A DNA stretch of 64,000 nucleotides from Acidimicrobiaceae bacterium (GTDB lineage: Bacteria > Actinomycetota > Acidimicrobiia > Acidimicrobiales > UBA8190). Below the pieces are notes generated by a model. The model worked only from the letters and a program-made list of their open reading frames with translations. It was not told the origin of the DNA and ran no database searches. A program made the translations under genes and the position numbers. Position 1 is the stretch's first letter. Each line of letters opens with the position of its first letter. The stretch spans positions 104,613 through 168,612 of the forward strand of contig PLXQ01000060.1 in the NCBI GenBank assembly GCA_003151475.1, read 5' to 3'. This document shows positions 26,538-35,514 of this stretch, in pieces.

Positions 26538-27197
26538 GTGGCAGAGCGGTCGGCGTGTCTCCTCTCGGCTTTTCTTGTATCCGGAGTTCTCAGTTCTGCC
26601 GTCGCCGAGCCGGCCCAGGCCCTCGGCTTGCCAGCGATTCTGGTGTCCATCACTGTGTCTCCTGCCACTAGGTCGATCGCCGCCGGTCAGACCGAGCAAT
26701 TCACGGCCACCGGCACCTACTCCAATCTGAGCACGAAAGACCTGACCAGCACGGTCACATGGTCCTCGTGCAAATCGGCCACGGCCACCATCGCGCCGCT
26801 GGGACTGGCCACGGGAGTGGCCAACGGTGTCGTAACGATCACGGCCACCGATCCGTCGACCCTCATTCCCGGTACGGCGCTGCTGACGGTGACGCAAGGC
26901 TTACCGGCACCGACGATCGCCATGACTCCGTCATCGGGAGCCAAGCGCACCCCTGTGACCGTCCACGGGACAAGCTTCGCCGCGGGACAGACGGTCACCA
27001 TCATCTACATGTCGGGTAGAAAACGCCCGAAGCGGGCCAGCACCGTTGTGTGCGCCGCCACCGTCGCCGCTGACGGGACCTTCACGTGCAACGGGGCGAT
27101 TCCCAAAAGGGCTCGGGCCGATGCGCTCGGGCAGAAGACGGTCACAGGCGCCGCGTCGGGCGGCACCCCGACATCGACGACCTTCAACCTGACATAA
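26538..27197 (+). CDS. secreted Ig-like (BIG_2/IPT-type) protein
   Basis: If translation begins at GTG 26538, the protein has a signal peptide (SACLLSAFLVSGVLSSAVAEPAQA, in part) followed by a bacterial Ig-like domain (residues ~35-115: VSITVSPATRSIAAGQTEQF ... TVTWSSCKSATATIAP) and a second beta domain (~120-215: PTIAMTPSSGAKRTPVTVHG ... QTVTIIYMS). Such domains are structural or adhesive modules. Two cysteine-containing loops are present in each half. The upstream 40 codons are open but arginine-rich and probably not translated. No catalytic domain is seen. Confidence 0.72.
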   Translation: MAERSACLLSAFLVSGVLSSAVAEPAQALGLPAILVSITVSPATRSIAAGQTEQFTATGTYSNLSTKDLTSTVTWSSCKSATATIAPLGLATGVANGVVTITATDPSTLIPGTALLTVTQGLPAPTIAMTPSSGAKRTPVTVHGTSFAAGQTVTIIYMSGRKRPKRASTVVCAATVAADGTFTCNGAIPKRARADALGQKTVTGAASGGTPTSTTFNLT

Positions 27198-27435
27198 CCC
27201 GTCTCACGGAGCCAAGGGCGAACCGGCCCGGACTCCTGCGGTCGACCCGAAAATCAGGCTCGGGCTCTGAGTCGGTCCACGTGTGGGCCGGACAACCCCA
27301 ACGCCCCCGTCAGGCATGTGATCCCTGAAGGACGGTCTTCGTGGCCCCGTAGTCCCCGGGCAGCTCTGTCCACGAGCGGCCGGGCGTCGGGAGGACCTAA
27401 TCTCGAGTGCGAACGCGACGGGGAAGGTGGTGCCC

Positions 27436-27861
27436 ATGTTCGAGACCGTGGTCGTCGGGGCTGACGGTTCGCCGACTGCCGGTGAGGCCTTCCGTTATGC
27501 CATGGATCTCGTCAAGATGTCCGGCGGGACACTTCATATCGTGCTGGCCTATAGGCGTGCGGCCACCAGCACCGAAGGTCTTCCCGACGAGTTCATCGAT
27601 GGCATCGACTCGGCCAGCCGGGCCGCCACCATCCTTGATGACCTGGCCTCGAGAGCCAAAGCCTTTGGAATCAAGGCCGTCACCCACTCGCACAAAGAAG
27701 AACCCGAAGCCGCCATCCTCGAAGTCGCCCAACAAGAGCAGGCGGACCTGATCGTCGTCGGCAACAAGGGCATGAAAGGCGTACGCCGCGTTCTCGGCAG
27801 CGTCCCCAACGCGGTGGCCCACCGGGCCCCCTGCTCCGTCCTCATCGTCCAGACGACCTGA
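27436..27861 (+). CDS. universal stress protein (UspA family)
   Basis: A 141-residue single Usp domain: FETVVVGADGSPTAGEAFRYA at the start and the ATP-binding loop VVGNKGMKGVRRVLGSVPNAV near the end (G-x2-G-x9-G-S pattern), followed by HRAPCSVLIVQ. This loop marks the ATP-binding subclass. ATG 27436 is preferred to the GTG pair at 27427/27430 because GGAAGG lies at suitable distance. Such proteins help cells under energy or oxygen stress. It is monocistronic. Confidence 0.93.
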   Translation: MFETVVVGADGSPTAGEAFRYAMDLVKMSGGTLHIVLAYRRAATSTEGLPDEFIDGIDSASRAATILDDLASRAKAFGIKAVTHSHKEEPEAAILEVAQQEQADLIVVGNKGMKGVRRVLGSVPNAVAHRAPCSVLIVQTT

Positions 27862-28017
27862 TCTTCCCGCTCCTCGAGCTCTCCGCTGGCAAGGGGCACC
27901 GAGTTGGCCGAGACGGTGTTTCGGTCATCTCTGTCATTGCTCAAAAGCGACACGGTATGCGGGGGCCAATGACGACACTGTCCCCTGAACGCTCTGTCTT
28001 TACTGGCGATGCGGAGC

Positions 28018-28356
28018 TCAGATCTGGCCGGCTTCTTCCACCGTGAGCTCGGCCGCCGGATCGGCTTCCAGGCGATCGTCGGGGATGCGCAGGCCGTTGC
28101 CGATCGAGCGGCCGTAGGACCCCTCTGCGAGCCGACGTTCGGCCCGTTCGATGGCGACCAGGCGTTCGCGCAGAGCTTCGGTCACGGCATCGTCGCCCTG
28201 CTCGGCGGTGAGACGTTCGGCTGGGTCGGTGAGATCACCCGGTGCATTGGCTTCCGCCCGGTCGTCACGACCCGCCGCGGTGGTCTCGGCCAGGAGCCCC
28301 TCGACCCGGGTCCGCTCGGCGCTAAGCAGCTTCCGGGCGTGCTCTTCGTCCATCAT
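28018..28356 (-). CDS. DksA/TraR-like protein lacking zinc-finger cysteines
   Basis: A 112-residue protein: an N-terminal alpha-hairpin (residues ~1-75, EEHARKLLSAERTRVEGLLAE ... RERLVAIERAERRLAEG) and a C-terminal segment that aligns by eye with the DksA/TraR C4 finger (SYGRSIGNGLRIPDDRLEAD, then PAAELTVEEA). In the usual finger the motif is YGxCxxCGxxI...LC..C; here those positions are S, N, T and E. The fold may be kept by packing instead of zinc, or the protein may have lost RNA-polymerase secondary-channel function. No cysteine exists in the whole protein. Confidence 0.75.
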   Translation of the reverse strand: MMDEEHARKLLSAERTRVEGLLAETTAAGRDDRAEANAPGDLTDPAERLTAEQGDDAVTEALRERLVAIERAERRLAEGSYGRSIGNGLRIPDDRLEADPAAELTVEEAGQI

Positions 28357-28426
28357 TTCCTCCCAAGTGTCTTTGAGACCATATTCCTGCAGATCTCCCG
28401 GTGGACCATTCCCGACAGCGGCAACC

Positions 28427-29308
28427 TCACTGACAGGGCTTCCTGACTCCCGTCAGAGCCAGGTTGAAGCGGGCGCCGTTGAACCCGTGGACATCGTCGT
28501 AAGAACAGAACGATGCCGGCTTCAGATGGTATTCGGCGTTGAACACCGCCTTGTGCCCGACGTAGGCGGACAGGGCCCCGCACGACGAGAATTGGTTGCA
28601 CTGCTCGGTGAGGACGGCGTCGGCCAGGGCGAACATGTCGGTGGCGTAGCTGTCGCCGGTGTCGTCGGGGTTCTTGATCCACCAGCCGAGCCCGAGACCG
28701 TGCATGTCGTTCGCCAGAGTGGTCATGTAGGTCTCTTCATCGGCTTTCGTGAGGGGAAAGCCACTTCTGCTCATGTACTCCTCGTCGATGTCTGTTTCGA
28801 CGGCATCGAAGCCCTTGGCCGCACACTGCTGCGAGATCATCGATTCGATGATGGAGACAGTGGCCGACGAGCGGATATCGAGGTAGTACTCGGGATAGCC
28901 GGCCACCTTCTTGCCGAAGACTCCGGCGGCGCGCAGTTGGTCGTAGTAGGTGGTGGACACCCCTTCGTCGGCGGCGGAATAGTAATTGCCCGCCGCTCCC
29001 ACCTCGACATAGCAGACCACATGCTTGCCCTGGGAGTGCAGCGCGGCCACGGTGGCGGCGGGATTGATGATGCCGTCGATGTCATAGATGACCGGAGCAG
29101 CAGCGGCGTGGCCATTCGGCAGAGTGTCGTTGGTTCCCATGTCGCGGGCACTGGACGGATCGAGAGGATGGCTGAGCTCCCATTGCCAGGGCTGACTGCC
29201 GAGCGCTGGCGTCCACCACGCCGACGCACCGGCCCGGGCGGCGCCCTGAAGTCCGAGAGAGGCCACGAGGACCAGCAGGACCGTCGAAACCCCCGAACGC
29301 AGCCGCAT
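28427..29308 (-). CDS. secreted GH114 endo-alpha-1,4-polygalactosaminidase-like enzyme
   Basis: A 293-residue protein with a signal peptide (VLLVLVASLGLQGAARA) and a TIM-barrel of the GH114/DUF297 family: VIYDIDGIINPAATVAALHS, VVCYVEVGAAGNYY, FGKKVAGYPEYYLDIRS, FDAVETDIDEEYM and LGWWIKNPDDTGD are recognisable blocks; DIDEE and VEVG carry acidic residues likely in catalysis. The family hydrolyses galactosaminogalactan-type polymers. Several cysteines (QQC, EQCNQFSSC, FCSYD, KPCQ) would give disulfides, consistent with export. It lies 24 bases from the PhyH-like gene on the same strand. Confidence 0.83.
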   Translation of the reverse strand: MRLRSGVSTVLLVLVASLGLQGAARAGASAWWTPALGSQPWQWELSHPLDPSSARDMGTNDTLPNGHAAAAPVIYDIDGIINPAATVAALHSQGKHVVCYVEVGAAGNYYSAADEGVSTTYYDQLRAAGVFGKKVAGYPEYYLDIRSSATVSIIESMISQQCAAKGFDAVETDIDEEYMSRSGFPLTKADEETYMTTLANDMHGLGLGWWIKNPDDTGDSYATDMFALADAVLTEQCNQFSSCGALSAYVGHKAVFNAEYHLKPASFCSYDDVHGFNGARFNLALTGVRKPCQ

Positions 29309-29331
29309 CGGAACCCCCCTCTGCCCCGACG

Positions 29332-30252
29332 TTACCGGTGCCGCGCACCATCGGGCCGGTAGGCGGCCATGTCCATCCCCGGGTAGCGCCGACCCACGTC
29401 GGCCAGGGTCTGCTCATTCCAGTAGGGGTCACCCGGTCTCGGGAAGCCGAAGACGTCGCGCTGGCGCACGGTGCATTGCGGCATGAACTTGGCCCAGCGA
29501 TCCGGTGCCTGTTTGGGCCATGCCATCTTCCCGCCCCAGGTCGTTCCCCGCACCTGGTAATCGGCCAGAAGCGAGAAGCGCGAACGCCCGGCACCGGTGA
29601 GATCCGACCCCCGGTGCAAGATGTCGGTCCGGTAGACGAGCAGGCTTCCCGCCGGTCCCGTGCACGACACCTCCTCTTCGACCAGAGCGCCGAATTCGAT
29701 GTAGAGCGGTGTGAAGGGAACGTCCTTGCCACTCTCGTAGGGGACGATCCGCGTGGGGCCGTCCTCTTCGGTCACATCGGAGAGAAAGATGAACGACGTC
29801 AGCTGCTGATAGCGGGCGTCGAGCCGGGGCGTGACCAGGCTGTGGCTGCCGTAGTCACGGTGCAGAGGTTGGTCGTAGTTGGCGGCGCCGGCGTACTTGG
29901 CCCAGAGCTCGACCTTGTACAGCTGGAGCTCGGTGGTGGACAGGTAGCGCTCGGCGAAGTCGATCAGGTGGGGATGGACGGCCAGGTGGTTCAGGTCCCA
30001 CGACCGGTAGGGGAACTCCTCCACCCCGGCGAACGGGCCGCCGGCGTATGCGGCGTGACGATCAGGATCGGCGAAGTAATCGTCGGGGGTCGGAAAATGG
30101 CGCCACAGAGCCTGCTGAGCCGCTCGCAACTCCTCGGCGGAGAGAAACCCAGGGACGAGGGTGAAGCCGCGCTGGCGGACCTCGTCGAGGCTGGCGTCGG
30201 GCACCCGCACAAAGCCGACTGTAGGCCAGCGGGGGCGCCACCGCGGCGCCAC
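29332..30252 (-). CDS. phytanoyl-CoA dioxygenase (PhyH) family protein
   Basis: A Fe(II)/2-oxoglutarate oxygenase of about 306 residues. The iron ligands are HRD in DQPLHRDYGSH and a distal His in TDILHRGSD, with the Arg that binds 2-oxoglutarate in AGRSRFSLLADY. RGFTLVPGFLSAEELRAAQQ is the usual N-terminal helix. Start is uncertain: GTG 30252 or GTG 30210; the longer in-frame extension beyond 30303 overlaps the divergent dehydrogenase and is arginine-rich. Substrate unknown. The divergent Zn-alcohol dehydrogenase may act on its product (inference). Confidence 0.85.
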   Translation of the reverse strand: MAPRWRPRWPTVGFVRVPDASLDEVRQRGFTLVPGFLSAEELRAAQQALWRHFPTPDDYFADPDRHAAYAGGPFAGVEEFPYRSWDLNHLAVHPHLIDFAERYLSTTELQLYKVELWAKYAGAANYDQPLHRDYGSHSLVTPRLDARYQQLTSFIFLSDVTEEDGPTRIVPYESGKDVPFTPLYIEFGALVEEEVSCTGPAGSLLVYRTDILHRGSDLTGAGRSRFSLLADYQVRGTTWGGKMAWPKQAPDRWAKFMPQCTVRQRDVFGFPRPGDPYWNEQTLADVGRRYPGMDMAAYRPDGARHR

Positions 30253-30302
30253 AGCGGCGGTGACGAAGGGGGTCCCGGCCCCAGAACGCGTACGCTGCCG
30301 CC

Positions 30303-31484
30303 GTGCGCGCCGTCCAGTTCGACATGGTCGATCCGGCCTTTCCCGCCTCTCTGGTCGACGTCGCCGAACCCGACCTGCCCACGGCGGCGTGGGCCCGGGT
30401 GGCGGTGACAACGGGCGGGATCTGTGGCAGCGACCTCCACCTGTTCGCCCACAACACCGGTCCCTCGCCCACATTGATGACGATGGGTTCGTTCCCCTTC
30501 ATCTTGGGCCACGAGATCGCCGGGGTCGTCACCGAAGCGGGGCCGGAATGCCCCGTGGCGGTGGGTACCCGGGTCGTTCTCGATCCCTGCATCGCCTGTG
30601 TCGCCCGAGGCATCAGCCCGCCCTGCGCCAACTGTGGCCGGGGATGGACGTCGTCGTGTCTGAACCTCGACAGTCGCGTAGTGAGTAAGGGCCGCACCCT
30701 GGGCTTCACCTCGGATCTAGGCGGAGGATGGGCCGAGCAGGTACTGGCTCACGCGTCGATGCTTCACCCCCTGCCCGACACCGTGCCCGACCGCGGCGCC
30801 AGCCTCTACGAGCCTGTCTCCATCGCCTGCCACGGCCTGTTGCGCGCCGGACCGAGAGACGCAGACGACGTCCTCGTCGTGGGCGCCGGCGTCATCGGCC
30901 TGGCCACCGTGGCGGCGCTCAATGGACTCTTCCCCCGCTGTGCGGTGACGGTGCTCGCCCGTCACCCCCACCAAGCGCAGGCCGCTCTCGCCTGCGGCGC
31001 CGATCACGTGGTGACGAACGACCCCGGTGGCGGCCATTTCGAGGAGTTGGCCCGACTGAGCGGGTCCCGGGTGGTCGGTTACAAGAGAGATGTCATGCTC
31101 ATGGGCGGCTTCCCCTTCGTCGTGGAGGCGGTGGGAGCGCCCGCATCGGTGACCGAAGCCCTGCGGGCCGTCGCCCACCGCGGGACGGTTCTTCTTCTCG
31201 GGACGGCCGGGGTGAGCGAGGTCGACTTGACCCCGGTCTGGTACAAAGAGGCGGCGCTCGTCGGTTCGATCGACCACACCGTCGATGCCCGGTCCGCTCC
31301 CGGACTGGCCGGCGGCGCAGGTCGTCACTCTGTTGACCGGGCCCTCGACGTCCTCGGCGCCGGGCTCTTGCCCTACGACGCCGTGGTCACCCACGAGTTC
31401 CCCCTCGAGAATTACCGCGAGGCCGTGACTACCGCCATCGACAGGGGCAGTTCCCAGGCCATCAAGGTCATCCTGCGCCCGTAG
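30303..31484 (+). CDS. zinc-dependent alcohol dehydrogenase (MDR family)
   Basis: A 393-residue medium-chain dehydrogenase: catalytic zinc ligands in GGICGSDLH and GHEIAGVV, structural-zinc cysteines clustered in DPCIACVARGISPPCANCGRG, and a Rossmann motif VVGAGVIGLATVAAL. GTG 30303 is the assigned start. It is divergent from the PhyH-like gene, and its 3' end overlaps the end of the GGDEF gene by 17 bases. A long insertion (VSKGRTLGFTSDLGGGWAEQ) fits the threonine/L-sorbosone-type subgroup. Substrate not known. Confidence 0.9.
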   Translation: MRAVQFDMVDPAFPASLVDVAEPDLPTAAWARVAVTTGGICGSDLHLFAHNTGPSPTLMTMGSFPFILGHEIAGVVTEAGPECPVAVGTRVVLDPCIACVARGISPPCANCGRGWTSSCLNLDSRVVSKGRTLGFTSDLGGGWAEQVLAHASMLHPLPDTVPDRGASLYEPVSIACHGLLRAGPRDADDVLVVGAGVIGLATVAALNGLFPRCAVTVLARHPHQAQAALACGADHVVTNDPGGGHFEELARLSGSRVVGYKRDVMLMGGFPFVVEAVGAPASVTEALRAVAHRGTVLLLGTAGVSEVDLTPVWYKEAALVGSIDHTVDARSAPGLAGGAGRHSVDRALDVLGAGLLPYDAVVTHEFPLENYREAVTTAIDRGSSQAIKVILRP

Positions 31485-33573
31485 GGCCCGATTTCTGCGC
31501 CTGGCACATCTGGAAGCGGCCCCGTCCTTCGGCCTTGGCCTGGTACATGGCCGAGTCGGCCCGGGAGACGACCGAGTCGTAGGTGTCGGCCACCTCGGGG
31601 AACAGCGTCACACCCACGCTGGCGCCGACGAAGAGCCGCAGACCGCGCACCACGAAGGGCCAACCGAGGGCCGAGACGATCTTCGCCGCCACCACCTCGG
31701 CGTCTCGTTGGTCGGTGACGTCCTGGACCAAGATGCCGAACTCGTCGCCCCCGATCCGGGCCACGGTGTCCTCGTCGCGCACCGTTACGAGCAGCCGCTC
31801 GGCCACGGCCCGCAGAAGCTCGTCGCCCACCTTGTGGCCATGGGTGTCGTTCACCGCCTTGAACCGGTCGAGATCCACGAACATGAGCGCCAGCCGGTTG
31901 CCGCCCCGACGGGCGATGGACAGCGCCTGGGTGACGCGGTCCTCGAACAGCCGAGAATTGGCCAGGTCGGTCACCGGGTCGTGCAGGGCCTGGAACCGCA
32001 CCTCAGCGAGAAGGGCCAGGCCTTCGAGGGCGGTGGCGGCCAGGCTGGCCACACCGCTCAATCGCTCGGCCAAGGTGACATCGACGAGGGGCACCTGATC
32101 ATCAGAACCGACGACGATGACGCCGAACAAGGTGTTGCGTGCCGCGATGGGGACGAGGACTCCCGATGACAACCCCGTCAGGGTCAAGATGGAACAGAGC
32201 ACGGGGTCCGATGCCCGTGTCACCTGCGTCGGGGTGGCTATCTCCATCAGGCGGTTGGCCAAACCGCCATCGCGCAGGCCCGTCGGTGCCGTCGCCGCCG
32301 CCAGATCGGCCACCGAGGTCGACGCCGCGCGCGTGAGCAGCGCGTCACCGGGATCCCACAACAGCACATCGGCCTGGCTGCAGTTCACGATCTCGGGCAT
32401 GGCGTCGGCCAACCGTTGCGCCACCTCTGCCTTCGTCGACTCCTCGGCCAGGCTCTTGCCCAGAGCCAACAGAGCGCTCAGGGTGGTGTTCCTGTCACGC
32501 GCCTCGTCCAGTGCCTCCGCCGTCTCGAGAGCAGCCGCCGCGTGCCCGGCGTACGCCATCAGCAGCGACCGCTCCTGGGGTAGGAAGTGGTACTGCTCGG
32601 GATAGAAGGCGGCGAGCCGCCCAAAGTGGCCCCGACTCGATTCGATGTCCACCACCAACCGGGATTCGTCGGTGGCGTCACCCCCGCCGTGCAGGATCTC
32701 CTGGGCGGCGGCCTCGGCCTCTCCTTCGCTGAAACCGACGGAGTGGATCCGGGGGGCGGGATCGCCCGGCAGCTGCGCCACCAGGAGATACCGCGGGGCG
32801 CGCACGGCGACACCGGCGCGCCGGGTGATCGTCTCCAGCATCGAGTTTACGTCGCGTGTCGACGAGAGCTCCTGAGCCACCGACTCGAGAGACTCGAAGC
32901 GTTTGGTCAGCACCAGCATCTGCTCTCGGAGCATCACCACCTCGCGTTCGAGGCTCACCTCGATGGACGACGTCGGATCCCAACCCACCCGGACGAGACA
33001 GCGACCGTCGCCGCGCGTCTGGCATTCGATTTCCTCGACCTCGGCCGGCTCCATCCCGAACAGAACCGGGAACTGCGACAGCGCCCCCACGGTGTACCCG
33101 CAGAAGTGCGGGTTTCTCTCGAACTCGGGCGACGTCACGCTGATCAACCCATAGGAGTCACCCACCTCGGCCACCTCGGCCCTGGTGATGGTCGACTGTT
33201 TGGCCGAGATGGACGGGTACACCCGGATCATCTCGGCCGGCGATCCGATGGAGCGCAGCAGGGCCAGGACCTCGGTCCCGGCATAGCGGCGGAATACTTC
33301 GGCGCCGGCTTTGCGGCCCACTTCGGGATCGCCGAGCACCTCGGCCGCGGCCTGGAAAAGAGCCAGTCCCTCGGGATAGGTACTCCAGCCGTCGGGTCGC
33401 TCGATGTCGGCCGCCGAGCGCCGCTCCCCCGCCATCGCCAGAACCCGGCTCACCCCGTCGTCACCGGTCTGGCGGTGCACCACGGCCAGGAGCGCGCCGA
33501 GCATCGAGTTGGCCAGATGCTGTGTGCTCTCGGAGTCGCCCACCCCGTTGAGATCGACCAAAAGGTCGCTCAC
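31468..33573 (-). CDS. V4R/HNOB-like, GAF and GGDEF diguanylate cyclase
   Basis: A 701-residue sensor-cyclase. Residues ~15-190 resemble the heme-NO/V4R-type helical sensor (ends with EIECQTRGDGRCLVRVGWDP). A coiled coil follows, then GAF-like segments (~250-360 and ~380-520), then GGDEF from ~530: HDPVTDLANSRLFEDRVTQA, FVDLDRFKAVNDTHGHKVGD, and the active site ARIGGDEFGIL. The intact GGDEF with upstream DxxxFK indicates c-di-GMP synthesis; no allosteric RxxD site is evident before the active motif. Its 3' end overlaps the dehydrogenase gene in convergent orientation. Confidence 0.9.
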   Translation of the reverse strand: MSDLLVDLNGVGDSESTQHLANSMLGALLAVVHRQTGDDGVSRVLAMAGERRSAADIERPDGWSTYPEGLALFQAAAEVLGDPEVGRKAGAEVFRRYAGTEVLALLRSIGSPAEMIRVYPSISAKQSTITRAEVAEVGDSYGLISVTSPEFERNPHFCGYTVGALSQFPVLFGMEPAEVEEIECQTRGDGRCLVRVGWDPTSSIEVSLEREVVMLREQMLVLTKRFESLESVAQELSSTRDVNSMLETITRRAGVAVRAPRYLLVAQLPGDPAPRIHSVGFSEGEAEAAAQEILHGGGDATDESRLVVDIESSRGHFGRLAAFYPEQYHFLPQERSLLMAYAGHAAAALETAEALDEARDRNTTLSALLALGKSLAEESTKAEVAQRLADAMPEIVNCSQADVLLWDPGDALLTRAASTSVADLAAATAPTGLRDGGLANRLMEIATPTQVTRASDPVLCSILTLTGLSSGVLVPIAARNTLFGVIVVGSDDQVPLVDVTLAERLSGVASLAATALEGLALLAEVRFQALHDPVTDLANSRLFEDRVTQALSIARRGGNRLALMFVDLDRFKAVNDTHGHKVGDELLRAVAERLLVTVRDEDTVARIGGDEFGILVQDVTDQRDAEVVAAKIVSALGWPFVVRGLRLFVGASVGVTLFPEVADTYDSVVSRADSAMYQAKAEGRGRFQMCQAQKSGPTGAG

Positions 33574-33682
33574 CTTGACTGGCGGCCACAGGGGCTGACC
33601 TGCATCAATTGCCCTGTGCAGCCAATTATTCGGCGCTCAGCGGGAAGCCGAGGCAAAGAAAACCGAAACCGAAGGTGCCCGA

Positions 33683-34021
33683 CTAAGACGCCAGATGCAC
33701 GATGTCGCCCACCAGCAGCGCCGTCACCAGAGCCATGACCGCCGCGTAGACCAGGGTCATGGCCCAGCGCCAGCGATGGTCGGCCAGCCAGAAGCGCCTG
33801 ATCCCGATGACGTCGAAGACGAGAGCGAGCACGGCGATGGGCAGCCCGATGGCGGGGCCGACGCCGGTGGCCACACCGAGAACGGGCGTCAAGATGGGGA
33901 AGACCACGTAGCTCAGCAGGCAGCGCCCGGCCGAGATGAGGATCGACACGCTGAACATCCGGTGCACGGCCTCGTCCCCGACCGGCGACGGCCGGCTGGG
34001 CACGAAAAGCAGCCGCCTCAT
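33683..34021 (-). CDS. small membrane protein, three helices
   Basis: A 112-residue protein with three hydrophobic segments: MFSVSILISAGRCLLSYVVF, LGVATGVGPAIGLPIAVLAL and WAMTLVYAAVMALVTALLVG. The N-terminus MRRLLFVPSRPSPVGDEAVHR is charged, typical of a cytosolic leader. ATG 34021 is preferred to TTG 34093. I recognise a conserved actinobacterial pattern but no named family. It sits between the GGDEF gene and an intergenic hairpin. Confidence 0.7.
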   Translation of the reverse strand: MRRLLFVPSRPSPVGDEAVHRMFSVSILISAGRCLLSYVVFPILTPVLGVATGVGPAIGLPIAVLALVFDVIGIRRFWLADHRWRWAMTLVYAAVMALVTALLVGDIVHLAS

Positions 34022-34467
34022 GGCCACGTCCGCCCGCGACCGACCGGCCCTCGAAGTGTCGGGGATGACGGCAGCCGAGCCCACGGCCCCCAAAACTACG
34101 ACCTGGGGGCACCGGCCTCCAGTCAGGCGCCTCCAGATGGCCGGTGCCCCAGCAGAACGCCCCTCCAGATCTTTCGCTCTGGTGGTACGATTCGCGCACG
34201 GCTCGGGCCATGTGGTCCCGCCGGTGGAAACGTTGCTCCAGACCCCGGTGACGCAAATCCCCGACCATCTGCTCAGATGGCGTCGAGGTCGAAGGGAGCA
34301 ACTGCGTTGTCTTCACCGTGGCCGTTTCCGTCGCCTTCACCTCTTCTGAGTGGTAGCCGACATCTCTCCGGTTCCCTTCCCGCACAGCTGTTGATCGCGT
34401 CGCCCCCCGCCGCAGGTCACCACGTGCGGGGAGGGACCGGAAACCTCGCAACAGAAGGCGACCAGCC
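34022..34467. other. intergenic region with a strong hairpin
   Basis: 446 bases with no coding frame. Its main feature is a perfect 12-base inverted repeat (listed separately). Promoters for the dehydrogenase/GNAT pair must lie here; the GAAGGCGACC just before 34468 is the ribosome site. Confidence 0.35.
34106..34150. repeat. 12-base perfect inverted repeat (hairpin)
   Basis: GGGGCACCGGCC at 34106-34117 is mirrored exactly by GGCCGGTGCCCC at 34139-34150, with a 21-base loop in which GCCTCCAG is repeated. No T-run follows on either strand, so it is not a simple intrinsic terminator. It could be a transcript-end hairpin for the small membrane protein, an attenuator or a protein site. Confidence 0.6.
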
Positions 34468-35514
34468 ATGAAGGCACTCGTCTACAACGGGCCCGACGAC
34501 AAGAGCTGGAATGAGGTACCCGATCCCACGTTGATCGACGACACCGACTGTCTCGTCCGCGTCGACGCCACCACCATCTGCGGCAGCGACCTCCACATCC
34601 TGAAAGGACACCTCCCCGAGGTGACAGCCGGACGGATCCTCGGTCACGAGGCTGTCGGCACCGTCCTCCAAGTCGGCTCGGCCGTGAGGAACTCGAAAGC
34701 CGGTGACCGGGTCCTGGTGTCGTGCATCTCGGCTTGCGGACACTGCCGCTTCTGTCGTGAGGCCCGCTTTGGTCAGTGCCTCGGCGGCGGGGGCTGGATC
34801 CTCGGTCACAACATCGACGGGACCCAGGCCGAGAAGGTCCGGGTGCCTTTCGCCGACACCTCGACCTATCCCATCCCGCCCGGCGTGACCGACGAGGAAT
34901 TCCTCATGCTGGCCGACATCCTGCCCACCGGCTACGAGGTGGGAGTGCTCAACGGTCGCGTCTCCCCCGGTGATGTCGTCGCCGTCGTGGGTGCCGGACC
35001 CATTGGTCTCTCGGCTATCACCGGATCCGCACTCTTCAGCCCCAGTCACATCGTGGCCATCGACCTAGCCGACACCAGGCTCGAAGCGGCCAAGCACTTC
35101 GGGGCGGACGTGACGGTGAACAACGGCCGTGAAGATCCCCTGGCCATCGTCCAGAGCCTGACCGACGGCCTCGGGGCCGACGTGGCCATCGAAGCCGTCG
35201 GCACTCCGGCCACCTTCGAGCTCGCCGCCGCCCTCGTCCGTCCCGGAGGCCGGGTGGCCAACATCGGCGTCCACGGGGCCCCGGCCACCCTTCACCTGGA
35301 AACGCTGTGGACGCGTGACGTCACGATCACCACCGGCCTAGTCGACACCTTCTCCACACCGACCCTGAGTCGGCTCATCGCCGCCCACCAGTTGAACGTC
35401 TCCCGCTACGCCACCCACCACTTCGGCCTCGACCAGATGATCGAGGCCTACGACGTCTTCTCCAACGCCTCTCACACCGGGGCACTGAAGGTCGTGCTCA
35501 CCCGCACCCCGTGA
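34468..35514 (+). CDS. zinc-dependent alcohol dehydrogenase
   Basis: A 348-residue MDR enzyme. TTICGSDLHILKGH and GHEAVGTVL carry the catalytic zinc ligands, CISACGHCRFCREARFGQC the structural zinc cysteines, and VVGAGPIGLSAITG the NAD site. The block GGGGWILGHNIDGTQAEKVRVP is shared with broad-range alcohol/formaldehyde-type dehydrogenases of actinobacteria. It starts at ATG after GAAGGCGACC and its stop overlaps the next gene (GTGA), giving an ADH-GNAT operon. Related to, but not a copy of, the dehydrogenase at 30.3 kb. Confidence 0.93.
   Translation: MKALVYNGPDDKSWNEVPDPTLIDDTDCLVRVDATTICGSDLHILKGHLPEVTAGRILGHEAVGTVLQVGSAVRNSKAGDRVLVSCISACGHCRFCREARFGQCLGGGGWILGHNIDGTQAEKVRVPFADTSTYPIPPGVTDEEFLMLADILPTGYEVGVLNGRVSPGDVVAVVGAGPIGLSAITGSALFSPSHIVAIDLADTRLEAAKHFGADVTVNNGREDPLAIVQSLTDGLGADVAIEAVGTPATFELAAALVRPGGRVANIGVHGAPATLHLETLWTRDVTITTGLVDTFSTPTLSRLIAAHQLNVSRYATHHFGLDQMIEAYDVFSNASHTGALKVVLTRTP

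Noticed and set aside
33570..34469. A 299-residue leftward frame overlapping the small membrane protein
   Set aside because: Arginine- and glycine-rich with no domain; the 112-residue helix-rich frame is better supported.
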